From Ecdyonurus torrentis (taxonomy: Eukaryota; Arthropoda; Insecta; Ephemeroptera; Heptageniidae): DNA of 64,000 bases. Made by a program: the position numbers and the translations under genes. Shown one piece after another: positions 52,364 to 62,926 of the stretch; positions within the stretch are counted from its first letter, which is position 1, and every line of letters begins with the position of its first letter. The stretch spans positions 2,914,001-2,978,000 of the forward strand of contig OX439129.1 in NCBI GenBank assembly GCA_949318235.1, in the 5' to 3' direction. Under the pieces are notes generated by a model, which had not been told where the DNA came from, ran no database searches, and saw only the letters and a list, made by a program, of their open reading frames with translations.

Positions 52364-53935
52364 ATGCTAAAGACTTCGGTAAGAAAATACGAAAATTCTC
52401 AAAAACTGAGAAAGTTTTATTTTTTGCGACTAAAGTGTAATAAACTTTTCATAAGACATTTCAAAGAGATACATTTCAGTTCAAACCGTAAGTCTGTAGC
52501 ATTATTAGTTTCTGAGATATCATCAAAAATCGTTTTCAGAATCTGAAAAACACAATTTTTTTCGAAAATTTTTTTTTCTCAATTTTGTTTCTAGAGGTGA
52601 ATTTAGTACTATAGAGTGTTTTGCATCACTTTATTTCAAAACCACAACTTTATATCTCAATTAGAACTCGAGTTATAAACTTTTTTTTTCTTCATATGGG
52701 CTACAATGCTATAGACTTCGGTAAGAAAATTCGAAAATTCTCAAATACTAAGAAAGTTTTAGTTTTTGCGACTAAAGTGTTATAAACTTTTCATAAGACA
52801 TTTCAAAGTGATACATTTCAGTTCAAACCGTAAGTCTGTGGCATTATTAGTTTCTGAGATATCATCAAAAATCGTTTTCAGAATCTGAAAAACACAATTT
52901 TTTTCGAAATTTTTTTTTTATTAATTTTGTTTCTATAGGTGAATTTAGTACTATAGAGCGTTTTGCATCACTTTATTTCAAAACCACAACTTTCCATCTC
53001 AATTAGAACTCGAGTTACAAACTTTTTTTTTCTTCATATGGGCTACAATGCTATAGACTTCGGTAAGAAAATACGAAAATTCTCAAAAACTGAGAAAGTT
53101 TTAATTTTTGCGACTTAAGTGTTATAAACTTTTCATTAGACATTTCAAAGTGATACATTTCAGTTCAAACCGTAAGTCTGTAGCTTTATTAGTTTCTGAG
53201 ATATCATCAAAAATCGTTTTCAGAATCTGAAAAACAATATTTTTCGAAATTTTGTTTTTCTCAATTTTGTTTATAGAGGTGAATTTAGTACTATAGAGTG
53301 TTTTGCATGACTTTATTTCAAAACCACAACTTTACATCTCAATTAGAACTCGAGTTACAAACTTTTTTTTTTCTTCATATGGGCTACAATGCTATAGACA
53401 TCGGTAAGAAAATTCGAAAATTCTCAAAAACTGAGAAAGTTTTAGTTTTTGCGACTAAAGTGTTATAAACTTTTCATAAGACATTTCAAAGTGATACATT
53501 TCAGTTCAAACCGTTAGTTTGTAGCATTATTAGTTTCTGAGATATCATCAAAAATCGTTTTCAGAATCTGTAAAACACAATTTTTTTCTCAATTTTGTTT
53601 CCAGAGGTGAATTTAGTACTATAGAGCGTTTTGCATCACTTTATTTTATAACCACAACTTTACATCTCAATTAGAACTCGAGTTACAAACTTTTTTTTTC
53701 TTCATATGGGCTACAATGCTATAGACTTCGGTAAGAAAATACGAAAATTCTCAAAAACTGAGAAAGTTTTAATTTTTGCGACTTAAGTGTTATACACTTT
53801 TTATAAGACATTTCAAAGTGATACATTTCAGTTCAAACCGTAAGTCTGTAGCATTATTAGTTTCTGAGATATCATCAAAAATCGTTTTCAGAATCTGAAA
53901 AACACAATTTTTTTCGAAATTTTGTTTTTCTCAAT
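52364..53935 (+). repeat. Satellite B block right of the foldback insertion
   Basis: Counterpart of 48001-49580. It has lost about 15 bases near 53587, where the CGAAA and part of a T run are missing. A third relative of the CCGTTAGTTTGTAGC monomer lies at 51464, 2,315 bases from the 49149 copy; removing the insertion leaves 1,368 bases, four monomers. Confidence 0.8.
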
Positions 53936-54735
53936 TTTATTTATAGAGGTGAATTTAGTACTATAGAGTGTTTTGCATCACTTTATTTCAAAACCACAAC
54001 TTTATATCTCAATTAGAACTCGAGTTACAAACTTTTTTTTTTTCATATGGGCTACAATGCTATAGACTTCGGTAAGAAAATTCGAAAATTCTCAAATACT
54101 AAGAAAGTTTTAGTTTTTGCGACTAAAGTGTTATAAACTTTTCATAAGACATTTCAAAGTGATACATTTCAGTTCAAACCGTAAGTCTGTAGCATTATTA
54201 GTTTCTGAGATATCATCAAAAATCGGTTTCAGAAACTGAAAAACACAATTTTTTTGGAAAAATTATTTTTCTTAAATTTGTTTCTAGAGGTGAATTTAAA
54301 ACTATAGAGCGTTTTGCATCACTTTATTTCAAAACCGCAACTTTCTATCTCAATTGGAACTCTAGTTACAAACTTTTTTTTCTTCATATGGGCTACAATG
54401 CTAAAGACTTCGGTAAGAAAATACGAAAATTCTCAAAAACTGAGAAAGTTTTATTTTTTGCGACTAAAGTGTAATAAACTTTTCATAAGACATTTCAAAG
54501 AGATACATTTCAGTTCAAACCGTAAGTCTGTAGCATTATTAGTTTCTGAGATATCATCAAAAATCGTTTTCAGAATCTGAAAAACACAATTTTTTTCGAA
54601 AATTTTTTTTTCTCAATTTTGTTTCTAGAGGTGAATTTAGTACTATAGAGCGTTTTGCAACACTTTATTTCTAAACCACAACTTTCCATCTCAATTAGAA
54701 CTCGAGTTACAAACTTTTTTTTTCTTCATATGGGC

Positions 54736-54738
54736 TAC
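54736..54738. other. Junction from satellite B to satellite A
   Basis: B-type sequence ending TTCTTCATATGGGCTAC passes directly into A-type GATGAGAAAGCACTGAG. Only TAC (54736-54738) is shared with the expected A sequence AGTACGATGAG. Counted from the next ATTCTC, the TAC of B and of A are about 15 bases out of step, so this join is less well matched than the one at 34.2 kb. Confidence 0.8.
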
Positions 54739-54783
54739 GATGAGAAAGCACTGAGATTTTCTAGAACTGCGAAAGTTTGCTTT

Positions 54784-55720
54784 GGAGCGATTAAGGTGTA
54801 ATTAACTTTTCTTTGCAAGTCTGTAAGTCCTAAATTTAAGTTCAAATCGCAAGTCTGTAGCTTTATTAGTTTCGGAGATATCATCAAAAATCGTATTCAC
54901 AGTCTGAAAAGTACGATGATAAAGCACTGAGATTCTCTATAACCGCGAAAGTTTGCATTGGAGCGATTAAGGTGTAATAACCTTTTCTTTGCAAGTCTGT
55001 TAGTCCTACATTTCAGTTTAAACCGCATGCCTGTAGCTTTATTAGTTTCAAAGATATCATCAAAAATCGTATTTTTAGTCTGAAAACTACGTTGAGAAAG
55101 CACTGAGATTCTCTAAAACTGCGAAAGTTTGCATTAAAGCGATTAAGGTGTCATAACCTTTTCTCTGCAAGTCTGTTAGTCCTACATTTTAGTTCAAACC
55201 GCAAGCCTGTAGCTTTATTAGTTTCGGAGATATCATCAAAAATCGTATTCACAGTCTGAAAAGTACGATGAGAAAGCACTGAGATTCTCTATAACCGCAA
55301 AAGTTTGCATTGGAGCGATTAACGTGTAATAACCTTTTCTTTGCAAGCCTGTAAGTCCTACATTATAGTTAAAACCACAAGCCTGTAGCTTTATTAGTTT
55401 CGGAGATATCATCAAAATTCGTATCCACAGTCTGAAAAGTACAATCAGAAAGCACTGAGATTCTCTATAACTGCAAAAGTTTACATTGGAGCGATTAAGG
55501 TGTAATACCTTTTTCTTTGCAAGTCTGTTAGTCCTACATTTTAGTTCAAACCGCAAGCCTGTAGCTTTATTAGTTTCGGAGATATCATCAAAATTCGTAT
55601 CCACAGTCTTAAAAGTACGATCAGAAAGCACTGAGATTTTCTAGAACTGCGAAAGTTTGCATTGCAGCGATTAAGGTGTAATAACCTTTTTCTTTGCAAG
55701 TCTGTTAGTCCTACATTTTA
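54784..55720 (+). repeat. Satellite A block duplicated at 1,584 bp, copy 1
   Basis: Matches 56368-57305 at an offset of exactly nine monomers, rising by one base after an indel. Shared markers are GTCCTAAATTTAAG, GATGATAAAGCAC, TGCATTAAAGCG, CTACATTATAGTTAAAACCAC and TCGTATCCACAG. Several substitutions, for example TATTTTTAG against TATTCTTAG, show moderate age. Confidence 0.83.
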
Positions 55721-56367
55721 GTTTAAACCGCAAGCCTGTAGCTTTATTAGTTTCGGAGATATCATCAAAAATCGTATTCACGGTCTGAAAAGTACGATGA
55801 GAAAACACTGAGATTCTCTATAACTGCGAAAGTATGCATTGGAGCGATTAAGGTGTAATAACCTTTTCTTTGCAAGTCTGTTAGTACTACATTTTAGTTT
55901 AAACCGCAAGCCTGTAGCTTTATTAGTTTCGGAGATATAATAAAAAATCTTATTCACAGTCTAAAAAGTACTATGAGAAAGCACTGAGATTCTCTAACTG
56001 TGAAAGTTTGCATAGTAGCGATTAAGGTGTAATAACCTTTTCTTTGCAAGTCTCTGAGTCCTACATTTTAGTTCAAACCGCAAGCCTGTAGCTTTATAAG
56101 TTTCGATGATATCATCAAAAATCTTATTCGCAGTCTAAAAAGTACGATGAGAATGCACTGAGATTCTCTATAACTGCGAAAGTTTGCATTGTAGCGATTA
56201 AGGTGTAAAAACCCTTTTCTTTGGAAGTCTGGCAGTCCTACATTTTAGTTCAATCCGCAAACCTGTAGCTTTTTTAGTTTCAGAGATATCATCAAAAATC
56301 GCATTCACAGTCTAAAAAGTACGATGAGAAAGCACTGTGATTTCCAATAACTGCGAAAATTTGCATT

Positions 56368-57305
56368 GGAGCGATTAAGGTGTAATTAAATTTTCTTTGC
56401 AAGTCTGTAAGTCCTAAATTTAAGTTCAAATCGCAAGTCTGTAGCTTTATTAGTTTCGGAGATATCATCAAAAATCGTATTCACAGTCTGAAAAGTACGA
56501 TGATAAAGCACTGAGATTCTCTATAACCGCGAAAGTTTGCATTGGAGCGATTAAGGTGTAATAACCTTTTCTTTGCAAGTCTGTTAGTCCTACATTTCAG
56601 TTTAAACCGCATGCCTGTAGCTTTATTAGTTTCAAAGATATCATCAAAAATCGTATTCTTAGTCTGAAAACTACGTTGAGAAAGCACTGAGATTCTCTAA
56701 AACTGCGAAAGTTTGCATTAAAGCGATTAAGGTGTAATAACCTTTTTTTCTGCAAGTCTGTTAGTCCTACATTTTAGTTCAAACCGCAAGCCTGTAGCTT
56801 TATTAGTTTCAGAGATATCATCAAAAATCCTATTCACAGTCTGAAAAATACGATGAGAAAGCACTGAGATTCTCTATAACCGCATAAGTTTGCATTCGAG
56901 CGATTAAGGTGTAATAACCTTTTCATTGCAAGCCTGTAAGTCCTACATTATAGTTAAAACCACAAGCCTGTAGCTTTATTAGTTTCGGAGATATCATCAA
57001 AATTCGTATCCACAGTCTGAAAAGTACAATCAGAAAGCACTGAGATTCTCTATAACTGCTAAAGTTTACATTGGAGCGATTAAGGTGTAATAACGTTTTC
57101 TTTGCAAGTCTCTTAGTCCTACATTTTAGTTCGAACCGCAAGCCTGTAGCTTTATTAGTTTCGGAGATATCATCAAAATTCGTATCCACAGTCTAAAAAG
57201 TACGATCAGAAAGCACTGAGATTTTCTAGAACTGCGAAAGTTTGCATTGCAGCGATTAAGGTGTAATAACCTTTTTCTTTGCAAGTCTGTTAGTCCTACA
57301 TTTTA
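56368..57305 (+). repeat. Satellite A block duplicated at 1,584 bp, copy 2
   Basis: Counterpart of 54784-55720. Differences include TTAAATTTTC near 56387, GCATAAGTTTGCATTCGAG near 56883 and a longer CCTTTTTTTC run near 56741. Confidence 0.83.
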
Positions 57306-59051
57306 GTTCAAACCGCAAGCCTGTAGATTTATTAGTTTCAGAGATATCATCAAAATTCGTATCCACAGTCTAAAAAGTACGATCAGAAAGCACTGAGATT
57401 TTCTAGAACTGCGAAAGTTTGCATTGCAGCGATTAAGGTGTAATAACCTTTTTCTTTGCAAGTCTGTTAGTCCTACATTTTAGTTCAATAGTTTTATTAG
57501 TTTCGGAGATATCATCAACAATCGTATTCACGGTCTGAAATGTACGATGAGAAAGCACTGAGATTTTCTAGAACTGCGAAAGTTTGCATTGGAGCGATTA
57601 AGGTGTAATAACCTTTTCTTTGCAAGTCTGTTAGTACTACATTTTAGTTCAAACCGCAAGCCTGTAGCTTTATTAGTTTCGGAGATATCATCAAAAATCT
57701 TATTCGCAGTCTAAAAAGTACTATGAGAAAGCACTGAGATTCTCTATAACTGCGAAAGTTTGCATTGTAGCGATTAAGGTGTTATATCCTTTTCTTTGCA
57801 AGTCTAATAGTCCTACATTTAAGTTCAAACCGCAAGCCTGTAGCTGTACTAGTTTCGGAGATATCATCAAAATTCGTATTCACAGTCTGAAAAGTACGAC
57901 GAGAAAGCACTGAGGTTTTCTATAACTGCGAAAGTTCGCATTGGAGCGATTAAGTTGTAATAACCTTTTCATTGCAAGTCTGTTAGTTTTACATTTCAGT
58001 TCAAACCGCATGCCTGTAGCTTTATTAGTTTCAAAGATATCATCAAAAATCGTATTCTTAGTCTGAAAATTACGTTGAGAAAGCACTGAGATTCTCTATA
58101 ACTGCAAAAGTTTGCATTGGAGCGATTAAGGTGTAATGACCTTTTCTTTGCAAGTCTGTTAGTCCTACATTTTAGTTCTAACCGCAAACTTGTAGCTTTT
58201 TTAGTTTCAGAGAAATCATCAAAAATCGTATTCACAGTCTGAAAAGTACGATGAGAAAGCACTGTGATTTCCAATAACTGCGAAAGTTTGCATTAGAGCG
58301 ATTAAGGTGTAATTAACTTTTCTTTGCAAGTCTGTAAGTCCTAAATTTAAGTTCAAATCGCAAGTCTGTAGCTTTATTAGTTTCGGAGATATTATCAAAA
58401 ATCGTATTCACAGTCTGAAAAGTACGTAGAGAAAGCTCTGAGATTCTCTATTACGGCGAAAGTTTGCATTGGAGTGATTAAGGTAAAATAACCTTTTCTT
58501 TGCGAGTCTCTTAGTCCTACATTTTAGTTCAAACCACAAGCCTGTAGCTTTATTAGTTTCGTAGATATGATCAGAAATCGTATATACAGTCTGAAAAGTA
58601 CGATGAGAAAGCACTGATATTCTCTTTAACTGCAAAAGTTTGCATTTGAGCGATTAAGGTGTAATGACCTTTTCTTTGCAAGTCTGTTAGTACTACATTT
58701 AAGTTCAAACCGCAAGCCTGTAGCTTTATTAGTTTCGGAGATATAATCAACAATCGTATTTACAGTCTGAAAAGTACGATGAGAAAGCACTGAGATTCTC
58801 TATAACTGTGAAAGTTTGCATTGGAGCGATTAAGGTGTAAAAACCTTTTTTTGCAAGTCTATTAGTACTACATTTTGTTCAAACCGCAAGCCTGTAGCTT
58901 TATTAGTTTCGGAGATATCATCAAAAATCGTACTCACAGTCTAAAAAGTACGATGAGAAAGCACTGAGATTCTTAATAAGTGCGAAAGTTTGCATTGGAG
59001 CGATTAAGGTTTAATAACCTTTTCTTTGCAAGTCTGTTAGTACTACATTTT

Positions 59052-60129
59052 AGTTTAAACCGCAAGCCTGTAGCTTTATTAGTTTCGGAGATATAATCAA
59101 AAATCTTATTCGCAGTCTAAAAAGTACTATGAGAAAGCACTGAGATTCTCTAACTGCGAAAGTTTGCATTGTAGCGATTAAGGTGTTATAACCTTTTCTT
59201 TGCAAGTCTGGTAGTCCTACATTTAAGTTCAAACCGCAAGCCTGTAGCTTTACTAGTTTCGGAGATATCATCAAAAATCGTATTCACAGTCTGAAAAGTA
59301 CGACGAGATAGCACTGAGGTTTTCTATAACTGCGAAAGTTTGCATTGGAGCGAATAAGGTGTTATAACCTTTTCTTTGCATGTCTGTTAGTCTACATTTC
59401 AGTTCAAACCGCATGCCTGTAGCTTTATTAGTTTCAAAGATATCATCAGAAATCGTATTCTTAGTCTGAAAACTACGTTGAGAAAGCACTGAGATTCTCT
59501 ATAACTGCGAAAGTTTGCAATGAAGCGATTAAGTTGTAATAACCTTTTCTTTGCATTTCTCTTAGTCCTACATTTTAGTTCAAATCGCAAGCCTGTAGCT
59601 TTATTAGTTTCGGAGATATCATCAAAATTCGTATCTACAGTCTGAAAAGTACAATCAGAAAGCACTGAGATTTTCTATAACTGCAAAAGTTTGCATTGGA
59701 GCGATTAAGGTGTAATAACGTTTTCTTTAAAAGTCTGTTAGTCCTAAATTTTAGTTCAAACCGCAAGCCTGTAGCTTTATTAGTTTCGGAGATATGATCA
59801 AAATTCGTATCCACAGTCTAAAAAGTACGATCAGAAAGCACTGAGTTTTTCTAGAACTGCGAAAGTTTGCATTGCAGCGATTAAGGTGTAATAACCTTTT
59901 TCTTTGCAAGTCTGTTAGTACTACATTTTAGTTCAAACCGCAAGCCTTTAGCTTTATTAGTTTCGGAGATATCATCAAAATTCGTATTCACAGTCTGAAA
60001 AGTACGACGAGAAAGCACTGAGGTTTTCTATAACTGCGAAAGTTTGCATTGGAGCGATTAAGGTGTAATAACCTTTTCATTGCAAGTCTGTTAGTTTTAC
60101 ATTTTAGTTCAAACCGCAAACCTGTAGCT
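59052..60129 (+). repeat. Satellite A block duplicated at 3,871 bp, copy 1
   Basis: Matches 62923-64000 at a fixed offset of 3,871 (22 monomers minus one base), with no difference noticed. Shared rare variants include TTCTCTAACTGCG, GTCTGGTAGTCC, TTACTAGTTTCGG, GTTAGTCTACATTTC, GCATTTCTCTTAG, CTTTAAAAGTC and GCCTTTAGC. The counterpart is cut by the window end, so the true length may be greater. Confidence 0.9.
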
Positions 60130-60245
60130 TTTTTAGTTTCAGAGAAATCATCAAAAATCGTATTCACAGTCTGAAAAGTACGATGAGAAAGCACTGTGAT
60201 TCTCTATAACTGCGAAAGTTTGCATTGGAGCGATTAAGGTGTAAT

Positions 60246-61341
60246 TAACTTTTCTTTGCAAGTCTGTAAGTCCTAAATTTAAGTTCAAATCGCAAGTCTG
60301 TAGCTTTATTAGTTTCGGAGATATTATCAAAAATCGTATTCACAGTCTGAAAAGTACGTAGATAAAGCTCTGAGATTCTCTATTACGGCGAAAGTTGGCA
60401 TTGGAGCGATTAAGGTAAAATAACCTTTTCTTTGCAAGTCTGTTAGTCCTACATTTTATTTCAACCCGCAAGCCTGTAGATAAATTAGTTTTGGAGATAT
60501 CATCAAAAATCGTATTCTTAGTCTGAAAACTACGTTGAAAAAGCACTGAGATTCTCTATAACTGCGAAAGTTTGCATTTAAGCGATTGAGGTGTCATAAC
60601 CTTTTCTCTGCAAGTCTGTTAGTCCTACATTTTAGTTCAAACCGCAAGCCTGTAGCTTTATTAGTTTCGGAGATATCATCAAAAATCGTATTTACAGTCT
60701 GAAAAGTACGATGAGAAAGCACTGAGATTCTCTATAACCGCGAAAGTTTGCATTGGAGCCATTAAGGTGTAATAACCTTTTCTTTGCAAGTCTGTTAGTC
60801 CTACATTTCAGTTTAAACCGCATGCCTGTAGCTTTATTAGTTTCAAATATATCATCAAAAATCGTATTCTTAGTCTGAAAACTACGTTGAGAAAGCACTG
60901 AGATTCTCTATAACTGCGAAAGTTTGCATTAAAGCGATTAAGGTGTCATAACCTTTTCTCTGCAAGTCTGTTAGTCCTACATTTTAGTTCAAACCGCAAG
61001 CCTGTAGCTTTATTAGTTTCGGAGATATCATCAAAAATCGTATTCACAGTCTGAAAAGTACGATGAGAAAGCACTGAGATTCTCTATAACCGCGAAAGTT
61101 TGCATTGGAGCGATTAAGGTGTAATAACCTTTTCTTTGCAAGCCTGTAAGTCCTACATTTTAGTGTAAACCGCAAGTCTGTAGCTTTATTAATTTCGTAG
61201 ATATGATCAGAAATCGTATATACAGTCTGAAAAGTACGATGAGAAAGCACTGATATTCTCTATAACTGCAAAAGTTTGCATTTGAGCGATTTAGGTGTAA
61301 TGACCTTTTCTTTGCAAGTCTGTTAGTACTACATTTAAGTT
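60246..61341 (+). repeat. Satellite A block duplicated at 1,585 bp, copy 1
   Basis: Matches 61831-62926 at an offset of 1,585 (nine monomers plus one base). Shared rare variants are AGTACGTAGA, TATTACGGCG, AAGTTGGCATTGGAG, GGTAAAATAACC, GGAGCCATTAAGG and TTTCGTAGATATGATCAG. A few substitutions separate the copies, such as GTAGATAAAG against GTAGAGAAAG. Confidence 0.87.
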
Positions 61342-61830
61342 CAAACCGCAAGCCTGTAGCTTTATTAGTTTCTGAGATATAATCAACAATCGTATTCACA
61401 GTCTAAAAAGTACGATGAGAAAGCACTGAGATTCTCTATAACCGCGAAAGTTTGCATTGGTGCGATTAAGGTGTAATAACCTTTTCTTTGCAAGTCTGTT
61501 AGTCCTGCATTATAGTTAAAACCACAAGCCTGTAGCTTTATTAGTTTCGGAGATATCATCAAAATTCGTATCCACAGTCTAAAAAGTACGATCAGAAAGC
61601 ACTGAGATTTTCTAGAACTGCGAAAGTTTGCATTGCAGCGATTAAGGTGTAATAACCTTTTTCTTTGCAAGTCTGTTAGTCCTACATTTTAGTTCAAACC
61701 GCAAGCCTGTAGCTTTATTAGTTTCGGAGATATCATCAACAATCGTATTCACGGTCTGAAAAGTACGATGAGAAAGCACTGAGATTTTCTAGAACTGCGA
61801 AAGTTTGCATTGGAGCGATTAAGGTGTAAC

Positions 61831-62926
61831 TAACTTTTCTTTGCAAGTCTGTAAGTCCTAAATTTAAGTTCAAATCGCAAGTCTGTAGCTTTATTAGTTT
61901 CAGAGATATTATCAAAAATCGTATTCACAGTCTGAAAAGTACGTAGAGAAAGCTCTGAGATTCTCTATTACGGCGAAAGTTGGCATTGGAGCGATTAAGG
62001 TAAAATAACCTTTTCTTTGCAAGTCTGTTAGTCCTACATTTTAGTTCAACCCGCAAGCCTGTAGCTAAATTAGTTTTGGAGATATCATCAAAAATCGTAT
62101 TCTTAGTCTGAAAACTACGTTGAAAAAGCACTGAGATTCTCTATAACTGCGAAAGTTTGCATTAAAGCGATTGAGGTGTCATAACATTTTCTCTGCAAGT
62201 CTGTTAGTCCTACATTTTAGTTCAAACCGCAAGCCTGTAGCTTTATTAGTTTCGGAGATATCATCAAAAATCGTATTTACAGTCTGAAAAGTACGATGAG
62301 AAAGCACTGAGATTCTCTATAACCGCGAAAGTTTGCATTGGAGCCATTAAGGTGTAATAACCTTTTCTTTGCAAGTCTGTTAGTCCTACATTTCAGTTTA
62401 AACCGCATGCCTGTAGCTTTATTAGTTTCAAAGATATCATCAAAAATCGTATTCTTAGTCTGAAAACTACGTTGAGAAAGCACTGAGATTCTCTATAACT
62501 GCGAAAGTTTGCATTAAAGCGATTAAGGTGTCATAACCTTTTCTCTGCAAGTCTGTTAGTCCTACATTTTAGTTCAAACCGCAAGCCTGTAGCTTTATTA
62601 GTTTCGGAGATATCATCAAAAATCGTATTCACAGTCTGAAAAGTACGATGAGAAAGCACTGAGATTCTCTATAACCGCGAAAGTTTGCATTGGAGCGATT
62701 AAGGTGTAATAACCTTTTCTTTGCAAGCCTGTAAGTCCTACATTTTAGTGTAAACCGCAAGTCTGTAGCTTTATTAATTTCGTAGATATGATCAGAAATC
62801 GTATATACAGTCTGAAAAGTACGATGAGAAAGCACTGATATTCTCTATAACTGCAAAAGTTTGCATTTGAGCGATTTAGGTGTAATGACCTTTTCTTTGC
62901 AAGTCTGTTAGTACTACATTTAAGTT
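61831..62926 (+). repeat. Satellite A block duplicated at 1,585 bp, copy 2
   Basis: Counterpart of 60246-61341. It stops matching at 62927 (AAGTTTAAACC here, AAGTTCAAACC in copy 1), where the match to 59052 begins. Confidence 0.87.

Larger units (their letters stand above)
50741..54735 (+). repeat. Satellite B array 2, about 12 copies
   Basis: Continuation of the B array past the insertion, same orientation and monomer. It contains an internal near-copy at an offset of 2,034-2,049 bases (six monomers; compare 51464 with 53513), in addition to the block shared with array 1. The variant with GGAAAAATTATTTTTC, AATTTAAAACTATAG and CAATTGGAACTC, also found in array 1 from 36.6 kb on, recurs near 52.2 and 54.25 kb. 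Confidence 0.96.

Noticed and set aside
55236..55631. 131-residue minus-strand open frame, the longest in the window, and its many 60-117 residue relatives with a shared FDDISETNKATGLRFELK motif
   Set aside because: They are satellite A translations. Because 176 is not a multiple of three, successive monomers are read in different frames and the same DNA appears as unrelated peptide segments. Frames break at variant sites, with no start context or selection for length.
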